Origin: Candidatus Hydrogenedentota bacterium
Lineage (GTDB): Bacteria; Hydrogenedentota; Hydrogenedentia; Hydrogenedentales; CAILVY01
DNA length: 37,549 nt
Direction of reading: 5' to 3'
Assembly: GCA_903837785.1 (NCBI GenBank)
Contig: CAILVY010000227.1
Span: forward strand, 1 to 37,549
Numbering within the stretch: the first letter of the stretch is position 1; each line of letters opens with the position of its first letter. This document shows positions 6,611 to 15,408 of the stretch, piece by piece. The notes under the pieces were generated by a model. It saw nothing but the letters and a program-made list of their open reading frames with translations, was not told the DNA's origin and did no database searches. A program made the translations under genes and the position numbers.

Positions 6611-8269
6611 ATGTTGTGCACGCGCTCTATACTCCGAATTCCCGGTTTCGCGGCACTCGCGATACTCCTGGCGCTTTCGGCCTGTCCGAGGCATGCCGCG
6701 CCGACAGCACGTTTCAGCGCCGCCCCCAGAAGTGGTCCCGCGCCGCTGGCCGTGACGTTCATCGATGAGTCCACCCCGGGCACGGCGTCTGTCAACGCGT
6801 GGCTCTGGGAATTCGGCGATGGGAACACGAGCGGCGAACAGAACCCGGTGCACACGTACGCAGAAGGGGGCGTCTACACAGTCTCGCTCACGGTTTCCAC
6901 GGACGATGGAGAAGACACCTGGACCGAAGCCGATTATATCGTCGCCGAAGAGAGCGGCGAGGGGGAAGGAGAAGGAGAACTCTTCGTGGAAGTGCCCGAT
7001 CCGCTGGCCGAAGTGAATCCGGTGTTTACGCTGGGCGCGGCGGCCGCGCCCGCGGCGGGACAATCGGTTCCGGACGCCGATTTCGGCCTGAGCCAGACCC
7101 GCGTCACGCAGACGCTCAAGGTCCGCCATGAGTATTCGCGCCACGACCCGTTTAACGCGGACCAGAGCATGATCGTTCTTCAGAACACGGGCACGGGCGA
7201 CTGGTTCGTGTACCGGACCTCAAGCATCCCGTACGACAAGGCGGCGCAGCAAGTGACGCAGCTGTCGATGGAAGAACCCCGCTGGGATCCAGACGACCCG
7301 AATCTGCTCTGGGGCTCGACGGAATTCCGCGTCATCACGATGGACATGAACCATCCGGAAAATGACCCTGTCGTGGTTAAAGATTTCGCGAGCGATCCGG
7401 CCATTCAGCCCATCCTGGCGGCGAATCCCGACCTCTATCACATCACGATGAAGGACGAGGGGGAATCTTCGGCGGACAAGCGCTTCTGGGCGTTCATCCT
7501 GCAGGGATCGGCGGAGGATTACCGCGCGCGCTACCTCTTCACGTGGGACCGCCAGACGGATGACGTGCTCGGGGTTTACACGATTCCTCTGAACGAGTCG
7601 GAGATCGATTGGGTGGGCATGTCCGTCAACGGCCAGTGGGTGCTCATTGGCGGGATGGACACGAACACGGGCAATATCATCGGGCTCACGATGGCCGACA
7701 AGCAGTTCACCCAATTCCATCGGATCGATTTCTCGACGGCGCACGCGGATGTGGGCCTGGATATCGACGGCAACGAAGTCGTCGTCATGCAGAACGTGCG
7801 CACGGATTACATCGACTTGATCCCGGTCAGCCTGAGCACGCAGCCCATCCTCGAGTCCGGCGGAAGTTACACCGGCACGAACCGGACGCCGCTCGTCAAG
7901 CTCAACTATGCCAGCGGCCCCAACGGATTCAACAGCGGCGTGCACATCTCCTGTAATACGGCCGGCTACTGCGTCGTGTCCACCGCCATCGAATCCACCC
8001 AGCCCGCGCAAAACTGGCTCGACCGCAAGATTATCCTTGTCCAACTCGACGCCGCCCATCCCCGCGCCTTCTATCTCGCCAAGGTCTACGGTGACGACGA
8101 CGCCTATTGGGAAGAAACCCACGGCACGATCACAAAGGACGGGAAGAAGGTGCTTTGGGCCACGAACTGGGGGCTGAACCCGGGCCAGGAGAACGTCTGG
8201 GACATGATGCTTTCGATGCCGGCCGGATGGCAACAGGCGCTGGACAAGGCGGTGCCCGTTCTTCGTTGA
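6611..8269 (+). CDS. PKD-domain lipoprotein with Gly-Glu linker and propeller-like C-terminal domain
   Basis: The 552-residue product starts with a lipoprotein signal: a charged start, hydrophobic core AALAILLALSAC, and lipobox LSAC with Cys25. A PKD (immunoglobulin-like) domain spans about 30-112, with the typical WLWEFGDG and HTYAEGGVYTVSLTV segments. An acidic linker, ESGEGEGEGE (114-123), leads to a domain of about 430 residues with repeated aromatic/Asp-rich strands (WDPDDPNLLWGST, FTWDRQTDDVLGVY, VNGQWVLIGGMD). These look like beta-propeller blades. I cannot name its activity. PKD domains usually mediate protein or glycan contact outside the cell, so a surface binding or lyase-like role is plausible. 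The start at 6611 (GAGGTGG upstream) is preferred over an in-frame start at 6500, which would bury the signal peptide. It converges with the SIMPL gene with one base between the stops. Confidence 0.8.
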   Translation: MLCTRSILRIPGFAALAILLALSACPRHAAPTARFSAAPRSGPAPLAVTFIDESTPGTASVNAWLWEFGDGNTSGEQNPVHTYAEGGVYTVSLTVSTDDGEDTWTEADYIVAEESGEGEGEGELFVEVPDPLAEVNPVFTLGAAAAPAAGQSVPDADFGLSQTRVTQTLKVRHEYSRHDPFNADQSMIVLQNTGTGDWFVYRTSSIPYDKAAQQVTQLSMEEPRWDPDDPNLLWGSTEFRVITMDMNHPENDPVVVKDFASDPAIQPILAANPDLYHITMKDEGESSADKRFWAFILQGSAEDYRARYLFTWDRQTDDVLGVYTIPLNESEIDWVGMSVNGQWVLIGGMDTNTGNIIGLTMADKQFTQFHRIDFSTAHADVGLDIDGNEVVVMQNVRTDYIDLIPVSLSTQPILESGGSYTGTNRTPLVKLNYASGPNGFNSGVHISCNTAGYCVVSTAIESTQPAQNWLDRKIILVQLDAAHPRAFYLAKVYGDDDAYWEETHGTITKDGKKVLWATNWGLNPGQENVWDMMLSMPAGWQQALDKAVPVLR

Positions 8270-8270
8270 A

Positions 8271-9014
8271 TCATTCAATCTTAAACGTGATGCTCACGGT
8301 TTCCTGGATTTCTATCTGCCCCGATGCGAAGGTTCCGGCCGCATTGTCCGGGGGGCCGAAGGACACCGCGACGGATCCGTTTGAAGCAGAACTCAGGGCG
8401 TTGGCGTGGTGCCACGGCGTGGAGGACGGCATGTAGTGCTGGGGGGATGATTCCGTAATCGTCATCGGCGCGCCGCAGCGCACCCCGAGCGCCGCACACA
8501 TCGCCTCGGCCTTCTCCCTGGCAAGCTTTACCGCCTTGAGCCGGGTGTCCGCCCGAAGTTCGTGATACTTCGAACTCTCGAACGAATAGCTCACCTCAAG
8601 TTCCGATGCGCCGAGCAATTTCGCGAAGTACTCGTCGAAGCGGGCGATGTCGCGTTGCTTGAGCGAGATCGTGCGCTGCACGAGCCAGTCCTTGAACTCA
8701 TGATCCCGCCGGGGCGTGTCGACGTATGTGCGTTCCACCCGAAGCGCGCCTGTCTGCGTATCCTCGGGGGCAACGCCCAATTCCCTGACGACGCACAACA
8801 AGGCTTTCATCTTCATGTCGCTGCGCTCTTTTGCCGCCGCGAGATTGACGTCGTTTTCAGACTGCGTAAGACTCCAACGAACGATGTCCGGGGCGACCTG
8901 CGTCGCCATGCTTCCGGAGACACTGACAGTGCGGGGCGGCACGGCGGTGTCTGCCGGCGAAGCCGAACAAAAGCAGGCACACAACAGGAGCAAGGCAATC
9001 GAGATCTGGCGCAT
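8271..9014 (-). CDS. SIMPL (DUF541) domain periplasmic protein
   Basis: A 247-residue exported protein: signal peptide at about 1-20 (MRQISIALLLLCACFCSAS), then a SIMPL/DUF541 domain. Visible hallmarks are VSVSGSMATQVAPDIVRWSL near the start, the central LVQRTISLKQRDIARFDEYF, and VKLAREKAEAMCAALGV, the conserved helix that precedes the C-terminal strands ending QETVSITFKIE. Family members (BP26/OMP28, YggE) form periplasmic channel-like oligomers and are linked to oxidative or envelope stress; the molecular role is not settled. The start at 9014 has AAGGAA upstream. The open frame continues far upstream (to 10430) only as a shadow of the GH106-like gene. A Cys in LLCAC could make it a lipoprotein instead. 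Confidence 0.85.
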   Translation of the reverse strand: MRQISIALLLLCACFCSASPADTAVPPRTVSVSGSMATQVAPDIVRWSLTQSENDVNLAAAKERSDMKMKALLCVVRELGVAPEDTQTGALRVERTYVDTPRRDHEFKDWLVQRTISLKQRDIARFDEYFAKLLGASELEVSYSFESSKYHELRADTRLKAVKLAREKAEAMCAALGVRCGAPMTITESSPQHYMPSSTPWHHANALSSASNGSVAVSFGPPDNAAGTFASGQIEIQETVSITFKIE

Positions 9015-9341
9015 AACAAATTCCTTTCTTCCCTCTTTCCGGGTAATGGATCCCGCAACTCGGATCCTTTGCCCAACGTAGCATCGCTCGCATTCCCGGG
9101 TGGTGAAATTCATGTAAAGAGTTCGTGCAATATTTCCCCGCCCATGAACTCGCCACGGCGATCCTGCGGCCGAACAGTCCTCCATGTCCGCCGAAGTCCC
9201 ACGCCGGGCGGCGGACCGGCGAAGCGAGGCAGAATTTGTAGGGGTTCCCCCATTGATGATATGAACAGGGTCTTCCGGCCGGCGAGCCGGAGATTCGGCC
9301 AATGAAAAATGCGTTGCGGCGCGAGAGAGGTGGACGCAGCT
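9015..9341. other. Intergenic region between SIMPL and GH106-like genes
   Basis: No convincing gene in these 327 bases. Two GGATCC sites 14 bp apart (around 9050-9065) form a short stem. TCCGGC (9274-9279) pairs with GCCGGA (9286-9291) in the leader of the downstream gene. GGGGTTCCCC is at 9241-9250. A weak promoter (TTGTAG, 18 bases, TATGAA, near 9237-9266) may serve the GH106-like gene. The region is divergent, so it should hold promoters for both neighbours. Confidence 0.4.
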
Positions 9342-12300
9342 ATGAAACATGCTATCAAGAGGGCCGTTCGCGGCACGGGAATGTGTTTGTGCGTTGCAGC
9401 CGCAAGCGCGGTCATGAATGCGGCGATGGCCGCGGAGGAGGCGAACGGCATGCCGGCTGGAATCCAATCGCTGACGGCGGAGTTCAGCAATCCCGGCCCG
9501 GAATTCCGGGGCAAGCCGTTCTGGAGCTGGAACGGCGTCTTGCGCGAGGACGAGTTGCTGCGGCAGATTGGCGTGCTCAAGGAGATGGGCATGGGCGGGT
9601 ACTTCATGCACTCGCGCACGGGCCTGGCCACGGAGTACCTCGGCGAGGAGTGGTTCCGTCTCATCAATGCCTGCGCGGACGAGGGCGCGCGCCTCGGCAT
9701 GGAAGCGTGGCTCTACGACGAGGATCGCTGGCCGAGCGGCACCGCGGGGGGGCTTGTGACGGCCGACCTGAAATACCGGCAGAAGTACATGAGTATGAAT
9801 ACGTTCGCGCCCAAGGAATTTCAGTGGCGCGACGACGCGGTCGCGGTGTTTGCCTGCAAGTTGGACGGTACGAGTTACACGGACTGTCAACGGATCGAAC
9901 GCGATACGCCTGCCAAGTCGCTGGCCGGGAAGACGATCCTTGTCTTCACGATCGAGGATGCTTCGCCCTCGTCCTTCTACAACGGAAACACGGATGTGGA
10001 CCGGCTGAACCGGGAGGCGACGGAGCATTTCATCCAGTTGACGCATGAGAAGTACCGCGAGCAGTGCGGAGACCGGCTGGGCAAATCCATTCCCGGCATC
10101 TTCACGGATGAGCCGCACCGCGGCGCGGCGTTCTCCGCCTTCAGCCTGGACAACCCGAATCAGTTCCGCATGACGCCCTGGACCGAACGGCTGCCCGAGG
10201 AATTCCAGAAGCGCTTTGGCGGCGATCTCATCGCGCAACTGCCGGAACTCTTCCTGAAGAAGGACGGCCACGCCGTCGCGCCCGTGAAATGGCAGTACAT
10301 GGAGCTGCTCCAGGAGCTCTTTCTCGAGAACTGGTGCAAGCCCTGCCGGGAGTGGTGCGACCGCGAACACATGATCTTCACCGGCCACTTCCTCCACGAG
10401 GACAACCTCACCTCCCAGGCGGCCGTGCACGGATCATTGATGCGCGCGTACGAATATCAGCAGTATCCCGGCGTGGACGTGCTCAGTGAAGGCAACCGCA
10501 ACTACTGGATTGTGAAACAGCTTTCGAGCGCCGCGCGGCAACTTGGACAGACGCGGCTGCTGAGCGAGCTCTACGGCTGCACCGGCTGGCAGTTCAATTT
10601 TCAGTCGCACAAAGCCGTCGGCGACTGGCAGGCGCTTTTCGGCATCAACCTCCGCTGCCAGCATCTCTCGTGGTACACGATGGGCGGCGAAGCCAAGCGC
10701 GATTACCCCGCCAGCATCTTCTTCCAGAGCGGGTGGTGGCGCGACTATCATTTTGTCGAGGACTATTACGCGCGGCTGAATCTGCTTCTTGCCCAGGGCC
10801 GGCCCGCGTGCGACGTGCTCGTCCTGAATCCGATCGAGAGCGTCTGGTGCCAGGTGGGCGTTGGCTGGGCGAGACATCTCTCGCCCCAGACGAAAGAGAT
10901 CAAGGAACTCGAGAAGGCCTATGAAGAGCTGTTCTTCTGGCTCACAGGCGCGCACATCGACTTCGACTACGGCGATGAGGAAATGTTCGCGCGCCTGTGC
11001 CGGGTGGAACGCGACGGCAATGAACCCGTCCTGCGCTTCGGCAAGGCCGATTACCGCGTGGCCATTGTCCCCAAGATGACGACGATCCGTTCCAGCAGCC
11101 TCGCGCTGCTGGACGAATTCCGGCGGGCCGGCGGCAAAGTCGTGTTTGCGGGCGATGCCCCCGCGTACGTGGACGTGCTTCCGTCGCCGCGCGCGGCCGA
11201 ACTGGCCAAACAAGCGGTGCCGGTGGCATGGAAGGGCGATGCGCTTGCGGCCGCGGTGAAGGATTCGTTGCGGTTGCCGGTCGAGATCGTAGACGAGAAG
11301 GGCGCGGCTCAGACCGCGATCTTCTGCCAGGTGCGCGACAACGGCAGCACGAAGATCCTCGCCGCGATCAATACGAGCACCGGCGACTGGCATCGTGGCG
11401 TCACGCTCCGGCTCAGAACCGAAGCCGCGGTCTCCGAATGGAATTGCCTCACGGGCGAACGCACGGCGGTGGCCACCAGGATCCACTCCGGCTGGACGGA
11501 ATTCACGGCGGATTTCGCGCCGAGCGGCGAACACGTCTATGTCCTGAGTCAGGCGCAAATCCCAGAGCTCTCGCCGCAACCGGGACTCAAAGAGGTTAGC
11601 CAGCAGGTCTGTGCCGGTCCCTTCGCGTACACGCTCAACGAACCCAATGTCTGCGTGCTCGATCTGGCCGACTATCAGATCAACGATCAGCCCGTGAAGA
11701 ACGAGACGGAAATCCTGAAGATCGATCGTGCGGCGCGGCACGCCTTCGGCCTGCCTCCGCGCGGCGGCGACATGGTTCAGCCGTGGTTCAGCAAGAAGTT
11801 CGAGGCCAAGCCGGAACCCAAGGGCGCCTTGCGCATGAGTTTTGCCTTTGAGGTGGAGACGATGCCGGCCGGCGCCGTGCAACTGGCCCTCGAAGAACCG
11901 GAGAACTTTGCCATTACGCTGAACGGCAAGCCTCTTTCCGCGGCCATCGAGGGGTGGTGGGTCGATCCGGCCATCAAGACCCTGGCGCTTCCCGTGGACC
12001 TCTTGAAGCCCGGAGAGAACCGGATCGAATTGACCACGGACTTTCGCCAGGACATGAACCTCGAAGCGATGTATCTCCTGGGCCAGTTCGGCGTCCGGCT
12101 GGATGGAACCAAGAAGTCACTTACGGCATTGCCCGAGAATCTCGCCGTGGGCGATCTTGCCGGGCAGGGGTTGCCCTTCTACAGCGGCGCCGTTACGTAT
12201 CGCGTCCCTGTTTCCGGCAAGCCCGGCAGCGGCCAGCGCGCGTTCCTTGTCACCCCGAAGTTCGAGGCCGCCTGCATCAAGGCCGCGCCCGCGAAGATCA

Positions 12301-12548
12301 TTCCCTGGCCGCCGTATGAATGCGATGTCACCGCCGAGTTGCAGCAGGGGGATGTGCTGGACGTCCAGGCGGTGCTCACCCGGCGGAACACGTTCGGTCC
12401 GTTGCATCAGGTGCCGGTGCGCGCCGGCAGCTACGGGCCGGGCAACTGGCTCACGGAGGGCAAGGGCTGGTCCCAAACCTATCAGCTCTATCCCGCGGGC
12501 CTGCTCGAAGCGCCGGTCATTTCCCTCCGCGCGCCCAGCGGCTCGTGA
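9342..12548 (+). CDS. Secreted glycoside hydrolase, GH106-like (alpha-L-rhamnosidase-like)
   Basis: A 1068-residue exported enzyme. A signal peptide covers about 1-31 (basic start, hydrophobic core, ASAVMNAAMAAEE). The catalytic part opens with the signature of the GH106/PF17132 group: PFWSWNGVLREDELLRQI at about 59-76, then GMGGYFMHSRTGLATEYLGEEWF, and WLYDEDRWPSGTAGG at about 123-137. A TIM-barrel-like core follows, with GIFTDEPH, the helix TGHFLHEDN, GVDVLSEGN and LLSELYGCTGW. The last 350 residues are beta-rich and include a galactose-binding-like domain of GH2 type (LEEPENFAITLNGKPL). The family removes alpha-L-rhamnose from plant or bacterial polysaccharides; substrate here is inferred only. 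ATG 9342 has GAGAGG upstream; an earlier in-frame ATG at 9309 would displace the signal peptide. No partner transporter is nearby. Confidence 0.8.
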   Translation: MKHAIKRAVRGTGMCLCVAAASAVMNAAMAAEEANGMPAGIQSLTAEFSNPGPEFRGKPFWSWNGVLREDELLRQIGVLKEMGMGGYFMHSRTGLATEYLGEEWFRLINACADEGARLGMEAWLYDEDRWPSGTAGGLVTADLKYRQKYMSMNTFAPKEFQWRDDAVAVFACKLDGTSYTDCQRIERDTPAKSLAGKTILVFTIEDASPSSFYNGNTDVDRLNREATEHFIQLTHEKYREQCGDRLGKSIPGIFTDEPHRGAAFSAFSLDNPNQFRMTPWTERLPEEFQKRFGGDLIAQLPELFLKKDGHAVAPVKWQYMELLQELFLENWCKPCREWCDREHMIFTGHFLHEDNLTSQAAVHGSLMRAYEYQQYPGVDVLSEGNRNYWIVKQLSSAARQLGQTRLLSELYGCTGWQFNFQSHKAVGDWQALFGINLRCQHLSWYTMGGEAKRDYPASIFFQSGWWRDYHFVEDYYARLNLLLAQGRPACDVLVLNPIESVWCQVGVGWARHLSPQTKEIKELEKAYEELFFWLTGAHIDFDYGDEEMFARLCRVERDGNEPVLRFGKADYRVAIVPKMTTIRSSSLALLDEFRRAGGKVVFAGDAPAYVDVLPSPRAAELAKQAVPVAWKGDALAAAVKDSLRLPVEIVDEKGAAQTAIFCQVRDNGSTKILAAINTSTGDWHRGVTLRLRTEAAVSEWNCLTGERTAVATRIHSGWTEFTADFAPSGEHVYVLSQAQIPELSPQPGLKEVSQQVCAGPFAYTLNEPNVCVLDLADYQINDQPVKNETEILKIDRAARHAFGLPPRGGDMVQPWFSKKFEAKPEPKGALRMSFAFEVETMPAGAVQLALEEPENFAITLNGKPLSAAIEGWWVDPAIKTLALPVDLLKPGENRIELTTDFRQDMNLEAMYLLGQFGVRLDGTKKSLTALPENLAVGDLAGQGLPFYSGAVTYRVPVSGKPGSGQRAFLVTPKFEAACIKAAPAKIIPWPPYECDVTAELQQGDVLDVQAVLTRRNTFGPLHQVPVRAGSYGPGNWLTEGKGWSQTYQLYPAGLLEAPVISLRAPSGS

Positions 12549-12554
12549 GGGATT

Positions 12555-12746
12555 CTGGAAACATAGGCAGCGTGGCTGCGGTTTGATTGCGCTCCGGAGT
12601 GAGTCCCTCCCCGGTACGCAAGACGGCGCCAGCCACGGCTGGATTGCATGATGCGCTGTGCGTATGGTTTTGCGCATGTACTCGCCGGAGAGGCACAACC
12701 GTCATTCCCGCGCAGGCGGGAATGACGATTCTGCCAATGTCTCCGG
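12555..12746. repeat. Short non-coding repeat element with imperfect terminal inverted repeats
   Basis: The ends are inverted copies: 12555-12573 against the complement of 12728-12746 match at 14 of 19 positions, with a shared ACAT-GGCAG core. The element lies wholly in the gap between the GH106-like and sialidase-fold genes, carries no gene, and contains the palindrome at 12700-12727. This is MITE-like. Whether it is repeated elsewhere in the genome cannot be seen here. Confidence 0.4.
12700..12727. repeat. Perfect palindromic repeat unit (REP-like)
   Basis: CGTCATTCCCGC (12700-12711), GCAG loop, GCGGGAATGACG (12716-12727): a perfect 12-bp stem. Its spurious translation contains VIPAQAGMT, the well-known signature of dispersed GTCATTCCCGC palindromes found in many bacterial genomes. 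It lies between two genes and may also end transcription, although no T-run follows. Confidence 0.8.
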
Positions 12747-12812
12747 TGCTGCGGTTACATAAGCCTTCACGCGCAGCCGGTGATTCAGAAATCATGGAAT
12801 GCGCCGTAGTTT

Positions 12813-13934
12813 TCATTGCTGCGAATGAGCGGGCAGAAAGTCCATCTCGTTCAGGCCAAACGAGAGCCGGGGCTCGCCGTAGTGCGTGAAGACCCAGAGC
12901 GTCCCCGGCGTGTTCTCGAAGATGTAGGGATACGCGAGGGAGCCGCCCGGCGCCCGGGCGGCCACCACGGGCGCGGTCCAGGTCTTGCCGTCGTCTTCGG
13001 AGAACGCGATGGACAGTTCCTCTCTGAACCAAGAGGCCGGAAACTCGGAGGCGGGCCCCTCGCCACTGCGTTTGGGCCAGGTCTTGCCCTCGGGGTTCAG
13101 GCGGTTCCACGCCAGGACGAGCCGGCCGCTTTTCAGGCGGGCGAGCCAGCCCGGGGCGCTGCTCGCGTCGATATCCGTCGGCTGTATCGTCCGGAAGTAG
13201 CGGCCGTCGTCGGAATAGGCGGCCCAGAAGCGGTCGAGGTTGGTTCGGATGAGCATCATCACGCGGCCGTCGTTGAGTTCCACTGCCATCGGTTCCACCG
13301 CGCCATCGTGATGGCCATGCCCGCCGAGGTCAATCCAGTTGCCCTGTGCCCACGTCTTCCCTTCGTCGTCCGAGACGAACGAGCAAGAGACCCAGCGCCT
13401 CAGTTCCGCAACGAGATGCTCGGCGGTGAGGACGATGCGCCCGTTCTTCATCTGAAGGAAGCCCATGAAGTCCGCGTTGTAGCCGTCGAGGAGCCGCTGC
13501 TTGTCCGACCACGTCTTTCCGCCGTCCGTGCTGCGAATCGCCCAGAGTTCGAGCTTGCATCCGGGATTGGGCGCCTGCCTGGCGTTGTCCCAGTCAAACT
13601 TGTAGTCCGCCATGTCCAGGAAGGCGATGAGCAGTGTGCCGTTCTTCGTGCGCAGGAACTGGCCCACGTGCCCGCCCCAACTCAGGTTCATGCCGGGGTC
13701 GATGGGCGCGCCGCCCTCCGACCACGTCTTTCCGCCGTCCGTGCTCGTTCGCAACACGTTCTTGTCCACCGTCATCAGGCTGCCGTCGTCGTTGTGGCCA
13801 AAGGGGCCGCCCAGCGGCAGCGCCAGCGGTGTGCAGCGCGGATCGAGCGTGACCGCAATCTCCACGGCGGGCTGTGCGAAGGCCGCCAGGGGCACCGCCG
13901 CCAGGATGAGTGCCAGCATCAACGTGTGTCGCAT
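12813..13934 (-). CDS. Secreted sialidase-fold (BNR/Asp-box) protein
   Basis: A 373-residue exported protein with a signal peptide of about 20 residues (MRHTLMLALILAAVPLAAFA). It is followed by a six-bladed sialidase-type propeller with Asp boxes: STDGGKTWS twice, SDDEGKTWA, and SEDDGKTWT. Loops such as PFGHNDDGSLM and RTKNGTLLIAFLD match the exo-alpha-sialidase-like group often found in Planctomycetota-like genomes. Many members of that group are not true sialidases, and I do not see the complete arginine triad, so activity on sialic acid should not be assumed. The start has GGGAGG upstream. It lies 78 bp downstream of the TauE gene on the same strand, without a visible terminator between them. 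Confidence 0.85.
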   Translation of the reverse strand: MRHTLMLALILAAVPLAAFAQPAVEIAVTLDPRCTPLALPLGGPFGHNDDGSLMTVDKNVLRTSTDGGKTWSEGGAPIDPGMNLSWGGHVGQFLRTKNGTLLIAFLDMADYKFDWDNARQAPNPGCKLELWAIRSTDGGKTWSDKQRLLDGYNADFMGFLQMKNGRIVLTAEHLVAELRRWVSCSFVSDDEGKTWAQGNWIDLGGHGHHDGAVEPMAVELNDGRVMMLIRTNLDRFWAAYSDDGRYFRTIQPTDIDASSAPGWLARLKSGRLVLAWNRLNPEGKTWPKRSGEGPASEFPASWFREELSIAFSEDDGKTWTAPVVAARAPGGSLAYPYIFENTPGTLWVFTHYGEPRLSFGLNEMDFLPAHSQQ

Positions 13935-14012
13935 AACAACCTCCCGTTCTATCGCCTGTGATCAGGGCGAGTTCCCTACGGCGATGATACACTTTCCCGC
14001 GTGCACTGCGCC

Positions 14013-14828
14013 TCAGTATGCAAGGGTCAGGATGCGCACCCCGGCGAAGGCCAGCGCCAGCGCGAGCAAGCGGACGATCCAGTTTCCGTGGACGCGGCCC
14101 GAGAGCTGCGCGCCGAATTGCGCGCCGAGAAGCACTCCGGCCGACAGCACAAGGGTTCTCCGGATGCCGTGCGTGAACGAGCCCGCCGCGACATGAACCA
14201 GCGTGCCGCTCAGCGCCATGATCGCGAGGATGAAATGCGAGGTGGCCGTGGCGACATGCACCGGGAAATTCAGCAGGCGGATCAGTGCGGGTACGTGGAT
14301 GATGCCGCCGCCGGTGCCGAGGAGGCTCGAGAGATACCCCACCGCGCCGCTCAAGGCAAGGCCCAGCCCGGAACTGAACGTGTACGTGTGAGTTGTCCCG
14401 TCTCTCTCGATGAGCGTGCGGGTTGTGCCGCGCCTGATTGCATTCGCCGGCCCCTTGGCGGCAGCGGGCATGGGAAAGAGCAGGAACGCCGCCACGAGGA
14501 GCATCAAGACGCCGAAAACAAGATCGAACTCGCGCCGGGGAATGAAGGTTGTCGTGAGCGCGCCGAGCACCGCGCCGGGCACGGTTGCCGCCGAGAAGAG
14601 CAGCCCGGTGCGGTAATCGATCCGGCGCATACGCGCGTAGGCCACCGAACCCGAGGCGGCATTGAAGAAGACCACCGCGAGCGAAATGCAGGTGATGATG
14701 CCGGCGGGCTCCTGGGGATACAGGAGCAGCAGGAGCGGCGCGAGAATGAAGCCGCCCCCCGCGCCAATCAAGGTTCCGAAGATCCCCACGAGGAATCCAA
14801 CCGGCAACAGCCACAGGTACACGAGCAT
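14013..14828 (-). CDS. Sulfite exporter TauE/SafE family membrane permease
   Basis: A 271-residue inner-membrane protein with about eight hydrophobic segments and two copies of the family's TSUP (DUF81) half. The first has GFLVGIFGTLIGAGGGFILAPLLLLLYP at the N-terminus, and the second LSGAVGYLSSLLGTGGGIIHVPALIRLL at about 149-176. The G(A/T)GGG loops are the family hallmark. Members export or import small sulfur or carboxylate anions (sulfite, sulfoacetate, taurine-related compounds); the substrate cannot be read from the sequence. A hydrophilic loop, rich in Thr, separates the halves. A good promoter lies at 14870-14898, so it is transcribed independently of the divergent thioesterase gene. 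Confidence 0.9.
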   Translation of the reverse strand: MLVYLWLLPVGFLVGIFGTLIGAGGGFILAPLLLLLYPQEPAGIITCISLAVVFFNAASGSVAYARMRRIDYRTGLLFSAATVPGAVLGALTTTFIPRREFDLVFGVLMLLVAAFLLFPMPAAAKGPANAIRRGTTRTLIERDGTTHTYTFSSGLGLALSGAVGYLSSLLGTGGGIIHVPALIRLLNFPVHVATATSHFILAIMALSGTLVHVAAGSFTHGIRRTLVLSAGVLLGAQFGAQLSGRVHGNWIVRLLALALAFAGVRILTLAY

Positions 14829-14869
14829 CAGTCAAGGGCCTTTCGGTGAGTCTTTCCCTGTCTTGAACG

Positions 14870-14898
14870 ATTCTACGGCGTGGTGTAGCCTGACTCAA
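14870..14898 (-). promoter_or_regulatory. Promoter of the TauE/SafE gene
   Basis: On the minus strand: TTGAGT (14898-14893, 4 of 6), 17-base spacer, TAGAAT (14875-14870, 5 of 6). The leader to the start codon at 14828 is about 35 nt. Confidence 0.6.
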
Positions 14899-14970
14899 AC
14901 GGCGGCGGCGAACGCGCGGCGCAGGAGCGGCGCAACGAAGACTGCCGGAGAAACGAAGAGGAGGCCGGTC

Positions 14971-15408
14971 TTGGCGCCCAACGAAGAACACTATCGGAAG
15001 CTGGAGCGGATGTACGCCGGCGCCCCGGTCAATGCCTACTATCGGCCGGTGATCCGCGTGGGGGAGGGAACGGCCGAGGTCCGCATTGCCGTTCGCGAGG
15101 ATTTCTATCACGCGGCGCGTGCCGTGCATGGCGTCGCCTACTTCAAGCTCCTGGATGACGCCGCCTTCTTCGCCGCCAATTCGCTGATTGAAGACGTGTT
15201 CGTGCTCACGGTTTCCTTCAATTCCTACCTGACGCGTCCGATCACCGAAGGCGAGATGATCGCCACGGGTCGGGTCGTGCACCGCTCCCGGCGGCTCCTC
15301 CTGGCCGAGGCGGAGGTGCGGGATGGCCAAGGTCGCCAACTGGCCCGGGGCAGCGCCAGTTTCATGCCCAGCGAGATTCCGCTCTCGCCCGAAATTGGAT
15401 ATCGCTAG
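14971..15408 (+). CDS. Hotdog-fold thioesterase (PaaI-like)
   Basis: A 145-residue cytoplasmic protein with the PaaI/YiiD-type hotdog signature: HAARAVHGVAYFKLLDDAAFFAANS at about 46-70, in which HG and the D(D)A acid sit at the active site. The second half is VLTVSFNSYLTRPITEGEMIATGRVVHRSRRLLLAEAEVRDGQG, typical of the group. It probably hydrolyses acyl- or aryl-CoA thioesters. The start is a TTG at 14971, chosen because AGAGGAGG lies 7-8 bases upstream and no ATG is placed sensibly; the open frame reaches back to 14662, inside the divergent permease gene. Its position just before the Liv/PaaK-like operon suggests a link to CoA metabolism of the imported acid (inference). Confidence 0.85.
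   Translation: MAPNEEHYRKLERMYAGAPVNAYYRPVIRVGEGTAEVRIAVREDFYHAARAVHGVAYFKLLDDAAFFAANSLIEDVFVLTVSFNSYLTRPITEGEMIATGRVVHRSRRLLLAEAEVRDGQGRQLARGSASFMPSEIPLSPEIGYR

Noticed and set aside
9015-10430. Long minus-strand reading frame continuous with the SIMPL gene
   Set aside because: It is the mirror of the GH106-like gene; the SIMPL start at 9014 has a ribosome site and a signal peptide.
13594-15339. 581-codon minus-strand frame
   Set aside because: It overlaps three recognised genes in other frames and lacks any domain signal.
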